A stretch of 64,000 bases of DNA from assembly GCA_034509495.1 (NCBI GenBank), contig CM067507.1, positions 16,369,950 to 16,433,949 on the forward strand, written 5' to 3'. This DNA comes from Acestrorhynchus altus. Lineage: Eukaryota > Chordata > Actinopteri > Characiformes > Acestrorhynchidae. The notes under the pieces are model-generated. The model saw only the letters and a program-made list of their open reading frames with translations, was not told the origin of the DNA and did no database searches. Made by a program: the position numbers and the translations under genes. Shown in pieces: positions 35,729 through 47,289 of the stretch. How positions within the stretch are numbered: position 1 is the stretch's first letter; every line of letters begins with the position of its first letter.

Positions 35729-36640
35729 ATAAAGAGACCAATTTGTGTTCTCTGTGGGACATACAGTTGACAGCTCTCATTCATAGTACATCAGTTCAGT
35801 TTAGTGTCCTGCTGCTGTCTTATTGTGTTCAAAACAGGGAATAACACACTACCCCTGCATATAGGGCCAAACTGTTGAGAGAGTTGCTGTCCTGTTTACA
35901 ATAGTGACTTTTCTGTTGCCCGTGGGGGTTAATTAACTGTAAAAGACAAGTTAAGGTGAGTAGACATAGCTAATGTTATATAACTAGAAAGCTGTAGTGT
36001 TTCACTGATGAGGCCAAACTCCCTAACATAAAATTATAATAGAATATAAAAATGTCATATATGTACACTTTTTAAAGACATGTTTTCTGCATAGAACTAT
36101 CCAGCATGTGTAGCTGTACTGTATACAAAAAAACATAAAACATATCAAGAAAGGGGAGTTTGGAGGTTGCATTTTTTGGAGAGAAGAATATGACCTGGAG
36201 CTACTGTGCTACTGTGTGGATTCCATTATCACTTGATATCTGTGCCCTGCTTGTTAAAAACACCTCCTAGCTAGATGGAAGCTTCCTCCTCTTCTAAGCA
36301 CAAGGATGGCAGCAGAGTTACCTCAGTGCTGTTCATCTGTTTTATGTGACATCACTGTATGTCTGTGCTAGGCCTGGGTGATGTAATCGCATATTTGTGA
36401 TGACTGGTACCCAAGGCTTCAAAGGCAATTCTTCAAAAGCGATGATTACCAAGAACCAAAGCTGAGCTGTCATGACCAAGAGTATCATTAATTCAATTTA
36501 TTTAAGACTTTTTTTAGGACATAATCTATGGATGAGTGTGCTAGCAACCCTTGTCCCAGGCCCTATTCCAGCATCAGTAGCCCTTCTCCTTTTGATGACC
36601 ACTAATAGGTCTTGCCACCAGTTATTGTGTTGTTGTCCTG
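35729..36640. other. Unannotated DNA
   Basis: No gene or recognised repeat is visible in this stretch. Confidence 0.3.
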
Positions 36641-36661
36641 GTAGGTAGGTAGGTAGGTAGG

Positions 36662-36706
<45 letters not shown>
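36641..36706. repeat. Compound (GTAG)n(ATAG)n microsatellite
   Basis: About six GTAG units pass into about eleven ATAG/GATA units. Confidence 0.96.
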
Positions 36707-37119
36707 GTCAACAAACACGGTACCTCAAGCGCCTCATGCTCCAAAGTAAATTTGTACTACTGTATCTTGTCTCTAGAATACTGGTTTTACCCTTATGGAT
36801 GTAAAGTTTAATTTATGCACAAATGGCTTACATGAAATAACCTTCTTCTGCATCTGCTGGTGTATATGGAACAGAAATGGCATCCAGAGTGTTCACTATA
36901 TTTCTTCCTTCTGGGCTGTGGACTACTTCATAATGCAGTCAACTTACAGAAGAAACAACTTTGCAGGCTTGTCCCTTGTCCCTGATGATGCTGGCAAGCT
37001 TAGAGATCCACTCCATCGACTGCCTGGCGACAATACACAGGGGAGTGCAGACAATAAAAACCATGACTAATGTTGGGTCCCACAGACCACTGACACACCC
37101 TAATCTCAGTGAAGTTGTT

Positions 37120-37704
37120 TCCTGCATGAGAGACACCTGTCCCAATTTGTCTCTAATATCTCCACCATGAGCAAGACCAAAGAGCTGTCTAAAATTGTTG
37201 ACCTATTCAAGGCTGGAATGGGCTACAAAGCCATATGTAAGAAGCTGGATGAGAAGGTGACAACTGTTGGTGCAATTAAGGAAGTGAAGTGAAAGAAGCA
37301 CAACATTACTGTCAATCAACCTAGGCCTGGGGCCCCATGCAAGTTATCGCCTCATGGAGTCTCATTGATCATGAGAAAAGTTCAAAATCAGCCAAGAACT
37401 ACATGAGAGGAACTGGTTAATGATCTCAGGGCAGCTGGGACCACAGTCTCCAAAAAACATTGGTAATACACTGAGACATAATGGTTTAAATTCCTGCAGT
37501 GCCCGCAAGGTTCCTCTGCTCAAGAAGGATAACTTCCAGGCCCACCTCAAGTTTGCCAATGAACATATTAATGACTCTGAGAGAGAATGGGAGAAGGTGC
37601 TGTGGTCAGATGAGACCAAAATTTGTTTGGAGGAAGAAAAATACAGAATTTAACCCTAAGAACACCATTCCCACCGTCAAGCATGGTGGTGGAAGTATTA
37701 TGTT
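37120..37704 (+). mobile_element. Tc1/mariner element, copy F (Sleeping Beauty-like group)
   Basis: The transposase start lies at 37167 ('MSKTKELS'), followed by the paired-like helix-turn-helix region ('KAGMGYKAICKKLDEKVTTV'). A stop falls where the first domain should continue. Further on, 'LKKDNFQAHLKFANEHINDS' and 'EKVLWSDETKI' give the first catalytic Asp (DE). The next segment (normally ELFG...RRVW) is deleted, and the copy ends just after 'VKHGGGSIMF' at the palindrome. The second and third catalytic residues and the whole 3' end are missing. Frame changes around 37630 split the reading. The intact family gene has about 340 codons; about 180 codons' worth remains. Confidence 0.88.
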
Positions 37705-37734
37705 TTGTATATCTATATATATATAGATATACAA
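37705..37734. repeat. Perfect 30-bp palindrome
   Basis: The sequence 'ttgtatatctatatatatat' plus 10 bases equals its own reverse complement over all 30 positions. It marks the exact 3' breakpoint of the truncated Tc1 copy F. Confidence 0.93.
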
Positions 37735-38110
37735 CACATGGAGTAGAGTAAATATGACATAGGTGAGTGAGGGATCATGGGAAATAGATTTTGTGGATTT
37801 GACAGAGGCCCGGGGGAAACCAGAAGCATGACAGTAATGACAGTACTGGTAATATCACATATATTGCTCTGGAAAAAAAAATTTGAGGCCATTCCACATT
37901 ATTTCCAGGTATGTGATTGAATAAAATGTTCACTACAACATTTCTCCCAAAAGAACTTAACACCTCAGATAAGGCAAATAAATCCAGTTAATATCTAAAC
38001 AAAGCAATTCTAATTTTTTAAGAATTCTGAAATGACTATTATGTGAAATAAGCTTGATTATGAGTCACTTGGCATGCTCTCCAGCAGTTTTTTAACAAAG
38101 CACTTTTTAG
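37735..38110. other. Unannotated AT-rich DNA
   Basis: I see no gene or recognised repeat before the L2-type tail. Confidence 0.3.
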
Positions 38111-38190
38111 CACTTTATCACGTTTTAGCAAAGCACTTTTGTATGTCGCTCTGGACAAGGGCGTCTGCTAAATCCCGCAAATATAAATGT
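38111..38190 (+). mobile_element. L2/V-SINE-type 3' tail
   Basis: 'gtatgtcgctctggacaagg' followed by 'gcgtctgctaaatcccgc' and 'aaatataaatg' is the well-known shared tail of fish L2-type LINEs and their SINE partners (usually ...GTCGCTYTGGATAAGGGCGTCTGCTAAATG...). Upstream SINE or LINE sequence is not recognisable. Confidence 0.75.
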
Positions 38191-39280
38191 TTAAAGTGCC
38201 ATGTGGTGACTTTATGCCATTCCTTGTGCAGAAAATCAAGTTCTTGGAATGGAATAGCTGAAATGTTATAAGTTGGGCTAAAAGACCACACAATCAGAAA
38301 ATCTGAAACAGGCCCTACTGGAACATGGCTGGTGCAAGGACTCACTAGTCAGTTTGATGTAAAAAATTTTTTTAAAAAAGTAAGTTTTTAGTGCAGTTAA
38401 ATGAATACATTAGTAAATAATGTGATCTATCTTAGCATATGAAGTACTATGATTGAAGCGATGTATTCTGAGCACATCTCTTTTATTTGATGCCAGTTTC
38501 TGCGTCATCCTGTGGTCTCCTGAATTAATGTAAATATATAAATAACAAGCTTCAATTTGATATCTCAGCCTGCAGCCATTCTTCCTTGCTCCAACGTCTG
38601 CAATAGCATTACTGACAGTTTGGTTATTGGATTTTGAATGGAACAAATGAACTTAATAGGAATGAGATCACTCTTGTTAAGATTGATTGGTTCCTTTGGT
38701 TGCGAGCCAAAACAATTCCTGTTATTTATTTATTTCCTCCCTACCTGACTGTGTCAGGCAGGGATACAGAGCTAGAGGCAGTTGGCTAGTGTTACGTCAT
38801 CTCTAGTGTCTGAATGACTTGTGTTGGACCCTGGGCTCGACTGGAAACTAAATTCAGCCCTTGTCTTTTGTCTACACCATTCTGCCACAATCACCACAGC
38901 TCCACAGAGCAGTAATTAATACTGTTAATAAGTTATTTTAAAATAACATTCATGTTAAAGATGCTGTAGCTTGGTTGAGAACTGGATTGGCTATCAGGTA
39001 TTTATGTAGTTTTCTAATCAGATTTAATGTGTGGTGAACAATCTATAATCTTGACCTAGAATGAACTAAACAGCTAGCTAAGCAATGCTCCCACAGATTC
39101 TGAACAACAGCATGGGTATAAAAGTGACCTCAACCCAGCCAGATATTCACTCCTCCTCTCCAACAGATATTCACTGTAGATTTGTCAGACCATGCCTGAG
39201 TCTGTCTTGGTCTATGGTATGGTAATAGTGGCAGCTACTAGAAAAAAAGCTGATTGTTGGATTACATCATAAAATGTAAA

Positions 39281-39282
<2 letters not shown>
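38191..39282. other. Unannotated DNA
   Basis: I see no gene. 38640-38940 is evenly complex and contains a CRE-like 'tacgtcat' and ATTA sites; possible conserved non-coding DNA, unproven. Confidence 0.3.

Positions 39283-39310
<28 letters not shown>
39283..39310. repeat. (AT)14 microsatellite
   Basis: A pure AT dinucleotide run. Confidence 0.95.
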
Positions 39311-39314
<4 letters not shown>

Positions 39315-39789
39315 TCCTTTTCAATAAATTGTCCTGTGACCCTATCGTACCAAGTAGAAGTCTTTTCCAGGGGCTTGATCAGTGTTCTCTCAATGGCCAG
39401 CAGAGCTAGGCTGCTTAGATGGCCCATTGTGTTGCAGGTGTAAAACTTTTTAAACAGGAGGAGCTTCTTTTTACACCCGCAGATAAGTTTGTACAGCTGA
39501 GGCATTGCACTGTCCAACTTCACACACTTTTCCTGTTAACCGCTAAGTCCTGATTTGAATGCAGTACTTGAAGACCTCAGTCTCCCTGAATTAAACTACT
39601 GGCCTTAACTTTTCAGGTCACACTGGAATGCCTCCTCTGGAAACACTTCTCTCATGTCAGCAAATTTCCCTGGATTGACTACTTCTATGAAGTAAAAAGT
39701 TAATTTGGAAAAGAAAAAAAATCAAAACAAAACAAAAAATGCAGAGGATTCTGCTCTATGAGATTATCAAGAATGGTCATGTACATATT

Positions 39790-40555
39790 TCAGATTATAG
39801 AAAATATGTCATCTTTGAGGATTTGGAGAAAAATGTTGCAAACCTAGAGTAATTCATGAAATATTCTACACTCAGACAAACATTTAGCCCCTTGTGACAA
39901 GACCAGATTAACTCTATGTACATAGCATTGCACAAACATTGCACTGGGGCAGTTGCCTTCACTTTGACCCGCAGACCATTGAGGGCTGAGGTCATGCCTG
40001 CAGCCCGATTGTATGTCTGTGCCACACATTTATCCTTAAAATTGTAGACCTGCATGTTTTCATTTAATGCTTCAAAAACAGACTTAGCATCTCTCCCCTC
40101 AGAATTATAAAAAAAAAAACCTATAAGGCTCTTGGATTTGACCTGCGATATCATTATAGAGAAAAAAATGACAGAAAGTTGGGCACGGCAAGCAATGTCA
40201 TTTGTTTCATCCAACTGCCATTCAAAAAAGGGAGCAGTCTGAATTTAATCTCTGATCTCATCAGAAACAGTGGCTGCAAGAGCAGAGAATAAGTAATTTT
40301 GGATAGAATGAGACATATCAGAAAATATATCTGATGACTGGAATTGTGTGGCCAGGAGAGAGTCATATTTAGATAATGTTTCTGTGAACTCCCTGTAATT
40401 CCCCTTGCTGGATGATTCACTACTCTCATCATAGCTGCTAAATGATAGCTCCTGCTGGCCAAACAAGGAAGTCACATCAATAAGGTGGTTTAGGAAGGCC
40501 CTGTGTTGTTTGACTGTTTCATTTTGTCACTTGAATGCGAGCATCTTTATTTATA
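39790..40555 (-). pseudogene. hAT-superfamily transposase fragment (DUF4371/ZMYM1-like)
   Basis: The minus-strand frame is continuous from about 40520 down to 39795 except for one in-frame TAA at about 40245-40247. It reads 'QHRAFLNHLIDV', 'GQQELSFSSYDESSESSSKG', 'NYREF', then past the stop 'MDETNDIACRAQLSVIFF', 'VAQTYNRAAGMTSALNGLRV' and 'LIWSCHKGLNVCLS'. These are the N-terminal (DUF4371) part and the start of the RNase-H-like fold of the ZMYM1-type hAT transposases. The first catalytic Asp sits in the DETND motif (usually DETTD). The His/Tyr-rich CYAHxLNLV motif is altered to 'CNAMYIELIW'. A frameshift lies near 40520, and the last Asp/Glu half and the hAT dimerisation domain are missing. 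It covers about 240 of roughly 600-800 residues. Host domestication is unlikely because of the stop and truncation. Confidence 0.85.
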
Positions 40556-42334
40556 ATGCAGGTCAAATTCAAGAGCATTTTATTGGTTTGATGATTGATT
40601 GAATGAACTAACAAAATTATATTAAACTCAAACAAGGAAATGTTGAAATTACGTTAAACTGAAACAAGGAACTACTATGAGTGTGTTTTATTTAAGTCAT
40701 TTCTCCAAGCAACTTCAAAGAAATGGGCTGTAGTTTGTCTTTCGACTTCACTTGCAAAATCTCCAATTGGACTGAGCTTCCAGTGATTAAGTGACAATGT
40801 ATATCACAAAACAGGATCCACCCTTTTAATTGATGCTCCAAGCATCATGCAGACGCTCAGTGTCCAGGCCAGCCAAAACCAGCCCACAGCTTCATTCACC
40901 CCTAGAGACCCTGAGTGTCTGGGGGCGGGACAAAATGTGGCATTTATCCAATGACCGTTGAGTTTCAAGGCAATGAAAATAACTGTTCCATGCTGTCCCA
41001 TTGAATGAACAGATGCTGAGTTTTTATGGGCAAATGCTTTGACCAAAGACCATATAAGAAATCTATTTCTTAAAATCCATGTTAGTCAATTTGTATTAAG
41101 TGGCTGATTCTGAATGAATTTGTCTTCAATATATACATATTTGTCCATTTAATTTTGGACATTTTAAGGACAGCTGAGCTTCCCTTGCAGTCTTAGACAA
41201 ATTGTTGCTGTATGGTAAATAAAATTTAATTTAGTATTCACAAACAATGCACAAATACTTAGTAAACTATGTATAATATAGAATATTTAATATTTGTTTA
41301 GAAATTAATAGTTAAATGTGGAAATTGACTGTACGTACTTTGCAGGTACATACTAACTTATCTAAAATTACCAGGTCTGCAAAGCAGTACTTAGTACAAT
41401 AGAATTATTCAGAACTGAATGTGCATTATGTACTAGTGATATTCGATTATATTTTGCACGGAAGTACAAGTACACGTTGAACAATTAAGTATATACATCA
41501 GTACTTGCTGAGAAATGAGTAATAATGCATTTATATCATTACTCATTACTAGTATTAGTCATTACTTGTAGTAAAAAAAAAACCTACCAGCTATGAATAG
41601 CAGTGCAAATTAGAATTGACCAAAAAATATTTTTCACTTCTTAGCCATTGCTGACTTCTAGAAAAGAAGCCAGAAAAAAATTTTATGAGACCAGAAAATT
41701 GTAGACCTGCTGTACTTACTGAGTACCTTATTCCTTTTTATGAGGTTCTTTTTATTCTCCAGAAAATAAAAGTCCATGTTTCCATTATATATTTAATGGT
41801 AGCTTTATTGCTAAGGGCTATGTAAAACTGAGGTACAGAGCTATAAAATAAAGTGAATTACTATGGAAGAACTGTTGTCATATGCAGAATATAACCACAC
41901 ATGGTACACACTAGTATAATATAGTAATTATTTTGTACCATCTTGATGGTATATTCACTGGAGTGTTTATGTACTACTAAAGTGTAAAATAAAGTGTAAG
42001 TACTACTGAAAAAACATATACCATACAAAAATACTCTTAACTTTGGAAGTAAAGTAAAATAAGAATTTATTATAATTAATTATAGAGCATTTCTAGTGGT
42101 TGGTTCATTTAGCTAGTGTTCAAGGTTCAAACAAAAACATGAACATTTTTCATTGGACAGCTCCAATATGTAATAAAAACTGCCATAATGGGCTGGTCAG
42201 TTTTGACAGAAAACTAATTACCATGAAGGTTTAAGAACATTGCAACAGTTTTTGTGTAAATTATACAGTAAAAGGTAAAGCACTGTCATGTGGGCCTTCT
42301 GCATTGGATGTGAATGTGCTTTCTGCCAGAGTTA
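40556..42334. other. Unannotated AT-rich DNA
   Basis: I see no gene. The interval 41380-41575 is rich in 'tacttagta/tactagt' blocks but matches nothing I know. Confidence 0.3.
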
Positions 42335-42620
42335 CATATCAAATCAAATTTATAAATCATCTTTACAGAAATAAGATGAATTCTCAAGTCTTCCTTGAGA
42401 GTGGCAAGGAAAAACTCCCTCAAAGTTGGAGGAAGAAACCTTGGGAACAAGGGGGACCCATTCTCCTCTGGTAAAATGAATCATAAGTTCTTGATAAGCG
42501 GATACAGGACCATCACGTCAAGTGTACTGCAGTAATGATGATTGTAATAGTAACAGGAGCAAGTGATTAGAGTCCATGTAAATGTCGATAGTCAGCGATG
42601 ACAGGTGAGTATCTGTTCTT
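42335..42620 (-). mobile_element. L2-type repeat, copy 2
   Basis: 'atcaaatcaaatttataaat', 'gagtggcaaggaaaaactcc' and 'ggaggaagaaaccttgggaa' repeat the order found at 17840-18020. The copy extends further to 'agtgattagagtccatgtaa'. The tail tandem is short. Confidence 0.65.
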
Positions 42621-44450
42621 AGAGACAGTTCATTATTACCCTGTGTTGCTTAATATCATCTTTATAATGGAAAAATATAAAAAAGAAAAGCTTTAGCTCT
42701 TCTCTTAGGGTTCATTAAAGGTAATCATAAGAATAATCTCAGTAATGAAAAGAAATAGCAAAATCACCAACTATGCATTTATTCCCCAAACCTGCTCCTG
42801 AGCAGTCAGGAGTTTCTACTTAGTGTCTGACGGAAATAAAGTATGAATGCTTCACAGAGAGCTACATGATCAATAACGTGTGCCTTCTGCTGTACAGCTC
42901 TCTGGGATTATCTTGGCACAGTGACACTGTCAGTATTTTACAGCAGTCCCTATGGACTCCAGGCACTGAACATTGCTCTCTTGCATCCATCTATCTTCAT
43001 GAGGGTTTCATTGATGCTCCAGCTCCAGCTCAGATCACCTACCCATTTATTGGCAATGTGGTTCCTTAAATTAATTAAATTCCTGCAGTAGTACACAAGT
43101 GAAGTGAAGAGCATGGACACTGGTAGTTGTTAATTTAATAATATAATAAATTAATTAGCACTAAGGCCCAATAATAATTTATTAAGTACTTGAGTCCTAT
43201 TAAACTGTATAAGTGCACTAGCCACTTATATGCAATACCCTGTGTGCAGATTAGAGTGGCACCATCTCTGTTTCTTGTAGTGGCTATAAGTCACATTCTT
43301 CCATAAAATTCTTGATTTCATGAAATTCAGACTTGCATAGCTCTGGGACAGTTGTTTGTGCATTTGAAATGAAAGTGAGGCTTTATAGTTTGGCAATGAT
43401 TACATATTTACTTGGGCAAATAAGAATAATTGAAACAAATTTAGACTAAATTTGCCTTGGGCAGGGAAATAAATAGGGCAGTTTGGAGGAGATTTCTGTT
43501 ATTAATTCTGTCCTCGGTGTGGTCAAGATGTTGAGGGGCACAAGAGGATGAAAAAAAGCCTCGGGACGTCTGCTTTGCTGTTCATGAATCACGTAAAATA
43601 AGCAATTACATGAAAACCACATCTACACTTGAAATGTAATTGTTTTACACATGTTTTAGACGGTTTTTGACTTTGGAGACTATCCCAACATTGATATAGA
43701 GACTATTGGTACCCCTTTAGCCACTCTTAATGTAAGCTTTAATCACTGCATTCCAAATGACATATTGTAAAAAAAGTATGTTAAACAACAAAACATCCCA
43801 CAAAATTGGCCTAGCTATCTATATTCTATATTATATACACTTTTATTCCCTAACCTCTACATCTACAAATTCCTGTACATTTACTCCTGTGTATTTTTTG
43901 GAACAGCGTTCAAAGCTTTTCACTATTTGTTGCACCACATATGATTGTGTAAGTTACCAATAAACTTGATTTGAATTGATTAAACAAAACAGTCCCTCAA
44001 CAATCCAAACTGTGCTCTGAATGACGAGGTCTCATGGATCTTTTAAATACTGACAGAAAGCACAAGTACGACACACTGTAAGCACTAAATCAACATGCGG
44101 ATTCCCAGCACTGCGGCAAGCATGGACATGTACGTGCTGTAACTGTGGTAGATTTAAATGAGAATGGATTGTCAGCAGGATGCTCAGTTCAACAAGGTTA
44201 AGTAATGCCAATCAGTCCTGGAGAGCAATCCATACAGCAGGCCAAAGATCTCTTATTCGGATTGCCACGCCATGCCAAGTTTGAACTGCATTGATGTGTA
44301 GCAAAAGAGGTGACAGCCTGAACAGGTTACTCACTATATGTGGCCAATAATAAGGCTCATTTTTATTGACACTGTAAAAGAAAAAGGAATTTAAGGGGAA
44401 AAGAATGGTCTTTGAAAAAAGGACATGAATTTTAATGTGATCAAACTACT
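42621..44450. other. Unannotated DNA with conserved-looking blocks
   Basis: I see no gene. 43470-43640 and 43990-44350 contain scattered CpGs, ATTA/TAAT sites and no repeat motifs, so they are candidates for conserved non-coding sequence. This is based on appearance alone. Confidence 0.3.
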
Positions 44451-44862
44451 TGTCATGTCTGTCATTTGTCCTGTTCACCTGTCTTCCTTGTTGTTGTTCT
44501 GTCCTTGTCTCCTCCCTTGCTCCACCCTTTCCCAGCTGTATGGGATTTGTAACCCTGCCCTTTCATTATCATGTCCCAGGTGTGGTCAATGTTGTGTTGT
44601 ATTTAAGACATTTGTCTCAGCCTGTCTTTGTCAGTCCTTGTTGAAGCTTATTTCAGTACTTGTAGATGTTGTCGCTGTTTGTACTTGTTTAAATTATAGT
44701 CATCTAGTTGGTTTGTTTGTATGTTTACCTTGCATTTTGTTTATCTGCAGTTTATTTATGAGATCCTTTAGTTTTGTGTTTTATTTATTTTCATTAAATT
44801 CACAACCCCAGCCTTTACCTCCGCTTCCCTAGTCTTCGTCTGTTCAGCACACCAACCTGACA
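44451..44862 (+). mobile_element. Solo LTR, 412 bp, with exact target duplication
   Basis: The unit starts TGTCATG and ends CCTGACA, so its termini are the perfect inverted repeat TGTCA/TGACA. The 5 bases before it (44446-44450) and after it (44863-44867) are both 'ctact'. Inside are a TATA-like 'gtatttaag' near 44600, 'cagcctgtctttgtcagtcc' downstream of it, and 'cattaaatt' near 44795 in the position of a poly(A) signal. These are the features of a Ty3/gypsy-type LTR left by LTR-LTR recombination. The open frames across it are not genes. Confidence 0.9.
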
Positions 44863-45214
44863 CTACTGTCATGTACTGAATGTTATACATGCAGAACTAA
44901 CCAAAGTAATTTCGTAACTCCACATGACTGAAAAGGACTTCTGGAATCATGTCTCTGTGAATTGAGTAGTTTTAAACTACATTTAAAAGTGAATTAATTT
45001 AGAATTTTTAATCTTCACTGCTGGGTTTGCACAGTAAATCAAATGGCTATATTTGGGTTGAAGACATGGTGACTTCTGCTTCCTGATCCACCACTGTACA
45101 GAAATCTGAGTCTCTACAATGACCCACTTTACACCAAGACCCCAACGACACATCTATTTCCCCTTTAAAAAGATTTCAACAAGTAGTCTCTTCACTCTTC
45201 ACATCTCTTCTATC

Positions 45215-45365
45215 AGTTCTTGACATGGACGTGGTGTGTGGTGTGCGGCACTGCTGTGTCTGATCCACTCATACCAGTGCAACACATACTAACACACCAC
45301 CACGTCGGTGTCACTGCAGTGCTAAGAATGACCCACCACCCACATGATACCGTAGTGTCAATATT
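45215..45365. mobile_element. Fragment of the fold-back MITE family
   Basis: 'gcggcactgctgtgtctgat', 'ccactcataccagtgcaaca', 'ctaacacaccacc' and 'gtgtcactgcagtgctaaga' are reverse-complement matches to the interior of the element at 33671-34167 or its longer relatives. No terminal repeat is visible. Confidence 0.7.
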
Positions 45366-46469
45366 TTGTGTGAACACCATTATCATCTAACATAATTTTA
45401 ACCTCAAACTGGTTAATTTTCCACCCATATGTAGTGCATGTGAATCAAAGGTATATAAAGATCATCCATCAGATTTACAGATGGTCATCAGAGCTCACTA
45501 CTAACAACAATACTTTTGCACGTCTCTTCCACTGCCCTCTACAATACTTACTGCACTTCTACAATAACAAAAGCTATTATAGTTGAAGAACATGAGGCAT
45601 GTCTGCCTCACTCAAGCCCCACTGAAGCAGGAGCCAGGCAGCCAATTTGTTGGACAGGTCAACTGCACACTTTTCACCACTTCTGTTAGTATCCAGGAGA
45701 GGGAAGTTATCAGGAAACATGGTGAAGTCCCACGCGTCTTGGTGTGTGTTTGGAGGTGAAGGACACTAACAGAGATGTGGTCTGCCATAGCAACTAAAAG
45801 CACCAGGGGAGCATGCCTTCATAACAACTAACTCTACCCATTCTTGACCTGGCTAGCCTTTGCCTTTCACAGCCCTGACAAGGGGAAAGGGAGTGCAGGC
45901 CAGAGCAATGAGATGCTGCACCCGTGGGGAAAGAGAGCAAAAGAGACAGTTACAGACTATTGCTAGCCATAGTGCACTGACTGCTAAATTACTTTAGAAG
46001 GTTTTGATAGCACAGATTGCTCGCTTTATATTGCTTAAATCACAGAGAAGTGATCGAAGGTCTTACAAGGTCTTACTCAGATGCTGCTAACAACTTGCAT
46101 TAACATGTTTTGGGGATCAGATAAGGTTTGGATTTTCTTGATCAAATAAAAAGTGATTCACTTTCACATCATAATGCAGGTAACCATGTGCAGATGTGGT
46201 CAGACATGCATCTTGACAACATTTCGCATTAAAGTCATGTTGATACACTTGCAATGATAGGAATGGCATCTTTGTTGGGCAAACTGGTGAAACGGGCAGG
46301 ACAGCATTTGCAAGAACTGTAAACGGCCGCATAACCTGTGTTATACATTACCAGATGCCAGTTCAATATCTCAGCTTGTCCTGAAATGCATGTGTGAAAG
46401 AGTTCAGTTCTCACATAATGCTGCTTTAATGAATTAATTGAAATGTTTTATTTATTATTAATACAATTA

Positions 46470-46471
<2 letters not shown>
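45366..46471. other. Unannotated DNA
   Basis: No gene or recognised repeat is visible in this stretch. Confidence 0.3.

Positions 46472-46516
<45 letters not shown>
46472..46516. repeat. (TG)22 microsatellite
   Basis: A pure TG run followed by 'tatac'. Confidence 0.95.
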
Positions 46517-46519
<3 letters not shown>

Positions 46520-47289
46520 CAGACAAGAACAAATAGTGTGTGTGCAAGTTAATTTACTGGTAGACAGATTATCTGTGTTTTCTGAGTCATTATGAAAATG
46601 TGCAAATCATTTTTTTTTCTACCATGTTGAGGAAACACATACCTTTCCTTGAAAACTTTCATGCTACCCTGAAAACCACCTTCTTTACATTTATGTACAT
46701 CTGCATTTAACATGATAAAATCATATCTCATCTGGTCACACTGGAGACTTGTAATAAACAGTGTCCATGAAATCCAGCAAAAGTTTATTCACTTACCATC
46801 TTGATATGAAACACATGTTAATGCAAGGTGTAAACAGCCTGTAAGATTCACTGACATTGATAGCATGACTACTTTATGTACAGCTCTAAATCCTGTACTT
46901 TATATAAGCTCTAAACATTTTATGTCCACATAGAAATAACATAGCTGTGTTATTACCGGCTTCACAAAATCAAAATCATTTCCCTTTGAATATTTACTGT
47001 TACATATTGTAAAAACCTTTCATAACACACAGGTGCCTCCAGCATTATTTGAGTCATGCCATAAAATAACTGAAAATTCTACCAGGAAACTGCTACATCA
47101 TCTTTTACTATTGATCAATCATCTGTTTCTGCCTATCTTTACATATTGCATCTGGTGACACACTTGTTCTGCTGCCTTTAGACGTTGATGTTTCTGCCTT
47201 TCCCTCCTTCCTCCTGGCTTCCATAGTGCCATGCCTGCACTGAAGACTTTTACTTTAAATGTTGCTAAATAATTTTACTTTAAATAATG

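Noticed and set aside
44425..44832. 135-codon hydrophobic frame
   Set aside because: It lies inside a solo LTR defined by exact target duplications and terminal repeats.
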